From assembly GCA_030998225.1 (NCBI GenBank), contig JAPYXD010000555.1, positions 7,750,001 to 7,814,000 of the forward strand: 64,000 nt of DNA. Reading direction: 5' to 3'. Made by a program: the position numbers and the translations under genes. This DNA is from Diplolepis rosae (lineage: Eukaryota > Arthropoda > Insecta > Hymenoptera > Diplolepididae). Of this stretch, positions 58,336 to 64,000 are shown one piece after another; within the stretch, counting starts at the first letter, position 1; each line of letters begins with the position of its first letter. Under the pieces are notes generated by a model. It had not been told where the DNA came from. It saw only the letters and a list, made by a program, of their open reading frames with translations, and did no database searches.

Positions 58336-59530
58336 GTTATTTTTATGAAGTAGTAACAGCCCTGGTAAAAATTTGTTTTTAGTCAAAATTACAATTATCA
58401 GATTATTGTGGTTTATCGTAATTTGTAGTACTTACTTTATTCTGAAAACCAAATTTATGATAAGGATATTTAATATGCCTGATGTTTTATTTTTTTATTT
58501 TTTAGAAGTAATTATTTACGTTTATTTAATTGTGAACGAGGATTGATTGGACAATTATTCAGTGAATGGCTAGTTAGGAAATCATTAATTCAAAAGCTAA
58601 ATTAGAGGACTGGTCAACTTAATCATGAGCATTGCATATAATGTGGTTGGCTGACCAAACCATTTCCTAACTACTAGGATCATTTCCTTGTCCATATAAC
58701 TACGTTTTCTCCTATTTACTCTAAGATTTATGCTTCTGAAACTGTGGGTAATGCATGTAAAGGATAGACTATTAGGTCACAACTTAAATGGAAATACTTA
58801 AAGCATAAACCAACACTTTACTCAACTTATTTGGCACTTTGTAAACAGCTTTTAGTGCTAACTTTGCGGCCAATTTTCTTGCATGAATTTATCTTCTGGT
58901 GATTTTAATACTTGTATCATTTAAAACTTTTACCACTTCATCTTCGGTTGGTATAGAATTAATAAAGTTTTGTGAGTTATTACTCTAGCGAATTAAAATT
59001 TGAAAGCATTAGAGAGTTTACAATTATGAAAACAGCACTGAATAAATACTTTAGAATTTGACTACTTGTGTGAAAAAACAGACATTAGAAGAAATGGAAC
59101 AAAAGTTAAATAAACTACATAAAAAAGTACCGACAAAAAACATTTCTGAAGAAAGATAAAATAAGTATTTAAAAATATCTCCTTCCGCTAGTCATAAGCA
59201 GTCTTTAGAGAAAGTATAAATTGCAGTTTGCCAATTGTAATTTCGAAAAAAGAAAATTAAAGTATTTGAAAAAAACTGAAAAATTTGCAAACTGAGAAAC
59301 TAAAGATTGAATTGAAAATTTAGTTTTCAAAATTCCTGGTAAACTTTTTGTTATTCAAAATTGTCTAAAAACCGTGCAATTTTCCAAATATTGCAATTTC
59401 TTAATTCAAAAGTCTCGTATTCATTTTCAAATTATCAAATAACTGTAAACAGGTAATAACAGATTTTCACAGATCTTGCACAAGAAGTAAAATAGCGTTG
59501 CATCAAATTTTTACTAATTTATTGTATTCT
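58336..59530. other. Unassigned AT-rich sequence
   Basis: No gene or repeat recognised. Confidence 0.55.
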
Positions 59531-59674
59531 ACATTCAGAAAAAAGGTTTATTTATATTTAAATTTGAGAAATCATTTTCTTGACTTAATTTCTTTGATTC
59601 GAAGTAAAAACGCCTTTAGAACGAATATAAATTTATTTGATTTTAAGAAATCACGTTTTTAGCATCTTTTAAAT

Positions 59675-59885
59675 GAAAAATAGTATATTGTGTATCTAGG
59701 AGGTAAGATAGGTCTTTTGGGGCGAGGACTGATGTATTCAGGCCGAGTCCCAAAATGGCCGACCTCCGTGGCACACACGATATTTTTTGCAAAATACGTC
59801 CTAAAGAAGTATTTCGAGTGTCTGTAGAGTGGTATTGAGAGTGTCCAGTTACGACTCGGTGGAATAGGAACATGTTATAACAATA
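59675..59885 (-). repeat. GC-richer insertion of unknown class
   Basis: TGTGTATCTAGGAGGTAAGA, GGCGAGGACTGATGTATTC, CCAAAATGGCCGACC: less AT-rich than its surroundings and sitting within an AT-rich family copy. Open on the minus strand (59643-59873) but without a recognised domain. Confidence 0.4.
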
Positions 59886-60237
59886 ATATTGATTAATATG
59901 GTACGAAATGATTCAAAGAAACTTTTTTTCTGAGAAAGTTTTATTTCAATGTAAGAAATCGTTTTTTAACTTCTTTTCTTCAATTCGAACTAAAAACACC
60001 TTCAGAACGAATATAAATTTATTTGATTTTAAGAATTCACCTTTTTAGCCTTTTTAGATAGAAGAAATTATTTTTTTAAGATTATTTATTTGATTTAAAA
60101 AAATATTTAGTTTGATTCAAATACAATACCGGCAAAAACTTAAGAAATAATTTATTTAATTTTATAACCTTGAACGAAGAAAATTTTTTCGTTAAATTAA
60201 AGAAAATATTTCTGTGAATCACATAAAATATGTAATA

Positions 60238-60516
60238 CACGGAGAAACTTTTTATATCAATTTTTGCTTTAGTATTTTTCAATTTAGGGAAAAACGTATC
60301 ACTTTGAGAATTTTTGTTGGTAAAAATACTAAACTTTACAATAATGATATGAAACTTCAGCATAGTTCATAGAAAATTTTACTATAGTTTATACTAAAGT
60401 TTCATATCATTATTATAAAGTTTAGTATTTTTACTAACGAAAATTCTCAAAGTGATACGTTTCTCCCTAAATTGAAAAATACTATGGTAAAAATTGATAT
60501 GAAAAGTTTTTCCGTG
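60238..60516. mobile_element. Foldback MITE with TA duplication
   Basis: Almost the whole 279 bp is palindrome: CACGGAGAAACTTTTTATA and TATGAAAAGTTTTTCCGTG ends, GTATCACTTTGAGAATTTT mirrored inside. TA at 60236-60237 and 60517-60518; the neighbouring family copy reads ATGTACTATGCGACTG without insertion. Confidence 0.9.
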
Positions 60517-61045
60517 TATGCGATTGCGTATACATTAATTTTTTTAATTCAAAGCAAAAAGCAATCAAGAAATTTCAATGTAAGAAATCGTTTTTTAACT
60601 TCTTTTCTTCAATTTGAACTAAAAACACCTTTAGAACGAATATAAATTTATTTGAATTTAAGAAATCACCTTTTTAGCCTTTTTTTATAAAGAAGAAATT
60701 ATTTTTTTAAAATTATTTATTTGATTTTAATAAATATTTATTTTATTCAAATACAATACCGGCAAAAACTTAAGAAATAATTTATTTAATTTGTATAACC
60801 TTGAACGAAGAAATTTTTTTCTTTAAATTAAAGAAAATATTTCTGCGAATCACATAACATATGTACTATGCGACTGCCCAGACATTCATTTCTTTAATTC
60901 AAAGAAATAAAAGAATCAAGAAATTTCTTTAAATCAAAAAAACTTGTTTCTGACCGTAAGCAATGCACAAATTTGTTTGATTCAAAGAAATTTTATTAGA
61001 ATCATAGAAATTTTTTTTGAATCAATGAACATTTTTTCTGGGTCT

Positions 61046-61939
61046 ATTGGATATTATTGTAAAACATTAAAAATAAACATGAGAATTACATGCAGATTTT
61101 TCCAACAGTCTAATCAAGAGACCCAGTCGGGTCGAGAATAAGAATTCTTTTGCGTTTTTAATCGAAATAGCTTTGTTCAACAGAGAAATTTGAATTAAAT
61201 ATAAAATGTAAATTAGAGCCATGAAGGAAAACAAAATTTCCCGAGTATGCTGATTCAGGAATTCGTTTTATGGAAAGTAAACCTGACCAAGCCTTTTCTA
61301 TATTATCTATACAAATTATATAGAGTCGGAGTGTATTAGTGAACATGTTGTGGTTATTTCACAGCAGTGGCAGTTATCGACAAACACATGACAATGGACA
61401 GCTTTCAGTTTCCTGTGAGTAGTATTGATGGCATTTCCATTGCAAGAGTTAACTAAGTTTTCAACAAAATGCTTTAAACGTCTCATAAATAACACGTTAT
61501 TTTTTTAAAATCACTATAAACTGCTAGATAACTTTGTAATTGAAATTTCTTTATTTCGAAGTTCCGCGAATACTAGATTCGTCTGATTTTTGCACTGAGA
61601 AAACAGTTTCTTTGATATACAGTCAATGAAAAAATTTCTTTGAATTAAAGAAAGTTTTGTTAATTCAAAAAAAATTTCCTTGATCCAAAGAAATAAATTT
61701 ATTTATATTAAAGAAAATGTATTTAATTTAGAGAATGGATCAATAAAATACTTATTTTATATTTATGAAACTGTCTTGTGGGGAATCTGAATTTCTTTTA
61801 CTTATATTTAAAGCAAAAAAGACAAAAAGTCGTGAAGACTTAACATTTTGTCTTTTGCATAATATACAAGGTACGACCTTTCAACAAACTATCTTTTTTA
61901 TCAAACCAAGGTATTTTTCCGGACTGGTAAAAATTGTAT
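61046..61939. other. Mostly unassigned; AT-rich family fragment at 61590-61735
   Basis: 61590-61735 has TGAGAAAACAGTTTCTTTG and AATTAAAGAAAG words of the CCAGAAAAAA family. The rest shows nothing recognisable. Confidence 0.5.
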
Positions 61940-62055
61940 GTTTGCATTCTCATCATTTATTGATTTTATTGGTATTGGTTTTGTATGAAAATTAACTTTC
62001 CCATTTTTCATCAAATTCCCACGTTTTTAGACCCCTTGAGTGAGAAAAAATAGTT
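61940..62055 (+). repeat. HINE-like repeat, diverged 5' end fragment
   Basis: GCATTCTCATCATTTATTG, TATTGGTTTTGTATGAAAA, TTTTCATCAAATTCCCACG and GACCCCTTGAGTGAG match the first 110 bases of the family (compare 12927-13035), ending before the microsatellite. Confidence 0.7.
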
Positions 62056-63258
62056 TCTTGATTATTTTTCTTCTTTTAAATTAAAGAAATTAATGTTTAT
62101 GCAGTCGCATACGTAATGTGATTCACAGAAATATTTTGTTTAATGCAAAGAAAACATTTTCTGCGTTCAAGGTAATAAAATTAAATAAATTATTTCTTAA
62201 GTTTTTGCCAGTAATCTATTTGAATTAAAAAAATATTAGTTCGAATCAAATAAATAATATCGTGACATGTTTCCGTATATGTTCATTGTTTTATTGACCC
62301 ACAGTGATAATTCTGAGGTAATTAATTTGGCATGGGGTCAGATGTTTAAGCAAGCACAATCCATGCAACATGTGGTATGAGGTTTGCTTTCCTCGAACGC
62401 TTGAACACATAGAAATCTCGAGTGCCCAGGACATTGAAAAGATTTTTGAATGTGCATACTCTTTGGGGTTGAAACCTGACTCTTCATAAAAGTTTTCTCC
62501 TATACAGAAAACTCTCAATATTTTCTAAATCAGTTTTCTCTCTGTCTTGAAACGGAGTGGCAGACTACCAAACGGTCTGTCGACTCCGTGCTCGAAAAGA
62601 GAAGAAGAAAAATTTTTCCCAAATTAAAATTTTACCGGTTTAAACTCACCCTTAACTTCTCGGTTTCGTACGTGTGTGTGTTGTGCTGTGCGTTCTTCAT
62701 CGAGGGCTCACGATTAGATTTATATTCTGTGCTTTTCTCTGGAATTAATTGTGGTTGTGTGCCTTTGAGGTGGTGCGTTCCGCAATTCACATTTTCCACG
62801 AATCTGACAGGAGAGGACTTCTGTGTGAGGACGGTACTGGAAGGTCTATTCGCATGCTCTAATTCTATTTTTTAAATAAATTTATTATAGGAAAAAAACC
62901 AAAAAAACAAAATAATTATTAAGTTGCATGGATTTTGCTTTCTTAGGTTATAATTACTATTTTTAATGCAAATTAAAATTGTTGGCACTGAAGAGGGCCC
63001 CCATTTGTGGCCTAAACGTTTGCCTTTACCAATTTCTATGATTATTACATAGAAAACTGCTTAAACATCTGACCGCATGCCAAATTAATTATCTCAGAAC
63101 AAATAAATAATGTTAAAAAAATAATTCCTTTTATTTAAAAAAGGCTAAAAACGTGATTTATTAAAGTCAAATAAATTTATATTTTTTGTACTTCGAATTG
63201 AAGAAATTAAGTTATAAAAACGATTTTTTAAGTTTAAATAAAACTTTTTTTCTGGGTA
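62056..63258 (+). repeat. AT-rich CCAGAAAAAA family copy split by an insertion
   Basis: Left part 62056-62262 (ATGCAGTCGCATACGTAATG, TTTTTGCCAGTAATC, CGAATCAAATAAATAAT), right part 63097-63258 (AATAAATAATGTTAAAA, AAACGTGATTTATTAAAG, AACTTTTTTTCTGGGTA). Confidence 0.8.
62263..63096. mobile_element. Insertion of unknown class with CTGAAGAGGG module
   Basis: Bounded by direct copies of CAAATAAATAAT that occur once in other host copies, suggesting a target duplication of about 12 bp. Inside, TAATTTGGCATGGGGTCAGATG (62326) is mirrored by CATCTGACCGCATGCCAAATTA (63066). 62990-63030 repeats the CACTGAAGAGGGCCCCC...AAACGTTTGCC module of 8740. 62588-62875 is open but has no domain. Could be a Penelope-like or other retroelement remnant. 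Confidence 0.5.
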
Positions 63259-64000
63259 TATAATATAAATATATTTACAAATTATAGATTTATACAATAT
63301 TAGAATATTGCACTTTTATCCAATAAAAGAAACCAAATGGCAGCAAATTTTTACACTGGGGCATAATTCTAAAAAATTGGTAAATAATAAATAAATAAAT
63401 AAATAATATATTAAAACATCGATATCTTGTGCGTTTAAGTTTTTATTTTGAGAAAGAAATTTCAAAAATAATTTTTTTTTCATTGATGCATTAATACCTC
63501 GATTTACTATTTATTATTTAGCCTAATTTCAGCATTATGATTTCATTTCTCTTTTAGTAAACATTCCAAATGTAAATAAAAAATAGTCAGTAATTCGTGA
63601 CGTCTAATGTATATCACATGCTATTAGGTTCACATTCATAAAATTACAAAATTTAAGTAAAAGTAAAACATGAAAAATAAATTTTCAACATGAATAATTA
63701 TAGATATCATTCATCATTAAATGTAATATTCACTAAATTAATATTTAATGGAAAAAACTTCAAAAGATAATTAGAATTATTTCTTCTTTCAAATTTATAT
63801 AATAATTTAGGTTATTTACATAAATTTTAAAGGCGTAATTATTTCTTGAAATTCTGTACACAAATGCTGGTAAGGAAACAATAGTGATAATATAAGGAAA
63901 TTTCTTATTCTTATATCATCTAGCTGTATATAGCATCCACAGAAAATGAATAGTAACTTTGTTTTAATAAACATTGAAGAGTTGAAATGATTTGCTACGT
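63259..64000. other. Unassigned AT-rich sequence
   Basis: (AAAT)n microsatellite at about 63385-63409. Nothing else recognised. Confidence 0.6.

Larger units (their letters stand above)
59533..61045 (-). repeat. AT-rich CCAGAAAAAA family, three reversed copies
   Basis: A partial copy (59533-59670), then two copies (about 59917-60580 and 60581-61045) joined tail to head at AAGAAATTTC|AATGTAAGAAATCG. Shared words: AATACAATACCGGCAAAAAC, TAACCTTGAACGAAG, ending TTTTTTCTGGGT near 61036. Confidence 0.8.

Noticed and set aside
62588..62875. 95-codon open frame starting MLEKRRRKIFPKLK
   Set aside because: No domain, and it lies within an insertion of repetitive origin; not enough evidence for a gene.

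Overview
The window is AT-rich eukaryotic DNA, most probably from an insect. The evidence is three mariner remnants, a DUF4817-type Tc1/mariner relative common in insects, hAT and THAP-domain transposase fossils, Helentron-like repeats with a GTCT microsatellite, and many foldback MITEs. Species and order cannot be fixed from the sequence. I found no convincing intact host gene on either strand: every recognisable protein is a broken transposase. The window reads as a transposon graveyard between genes or inside a very long intron.

Layout. 0-6.7 kb: an inverted-repeat element, a tRNA-like Pol III unit inside a hairpin, two foldbacks beside a THAP-domain transposase fossil with a visible intron, a TA-flanked MITE, a hAT MITE, a truncated mariner and an internally deleted DUF4817 element with intact ends. 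6.7-12.9 kb: mostly unassigned sequence with repeat fragments and a GC-rich low-complexity island. 12.9-20.7 kb: the densest block of the dominant repeat, called here HINE-like: about 1.4 kb, (GTCT)n, four or five diverged units of about 150 bp, then two successive GC-hairpin termini. Other elements are inserted in several of its copies. 21.8-24.95 kb: a large palindromic element, tandem AT-rich elements and further MITEs. 26.1-30.2 kb: a sequence repeated three times, one copy interrupted by a MITE that itself carries a mariner. 31.2-33.3 kb: a HINE-like copy split by an internally deleted mariner. 35.4-39.8 kb: hAT derivatives with G/C homopolymer runs, a TA MITE, and a HINE-like copy split by a TTAA-flanked element. 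41.8-54.3 kb: nested MITEs, more HINE-like copies, foldback clusters. 56.6-58.3 kb: a decamer satellite inside an AT-rich element. 59.5-63.3 kb: tandem copies of that AT-rich element with further insertions.

The parts relate as a stratigraphy rather than a pathway. Because several elements landed inside repeats that have uninterrupted relatives elsewhere in the window, pre-insertion sites can be read directly and the target duplications confirmed (TA for mariner, TTAA for seven unrelated foldback families, 8 bp for hAT). The most unusual items are the double 3' terminus of the HINE-like family, the repeated use of its hairpin TTAA as an insertion site, the tRNA-like gene enclosed in a hairpin, the satellite inside a MITE, and a THAP fossil that may belong to the source of the TTAA families.
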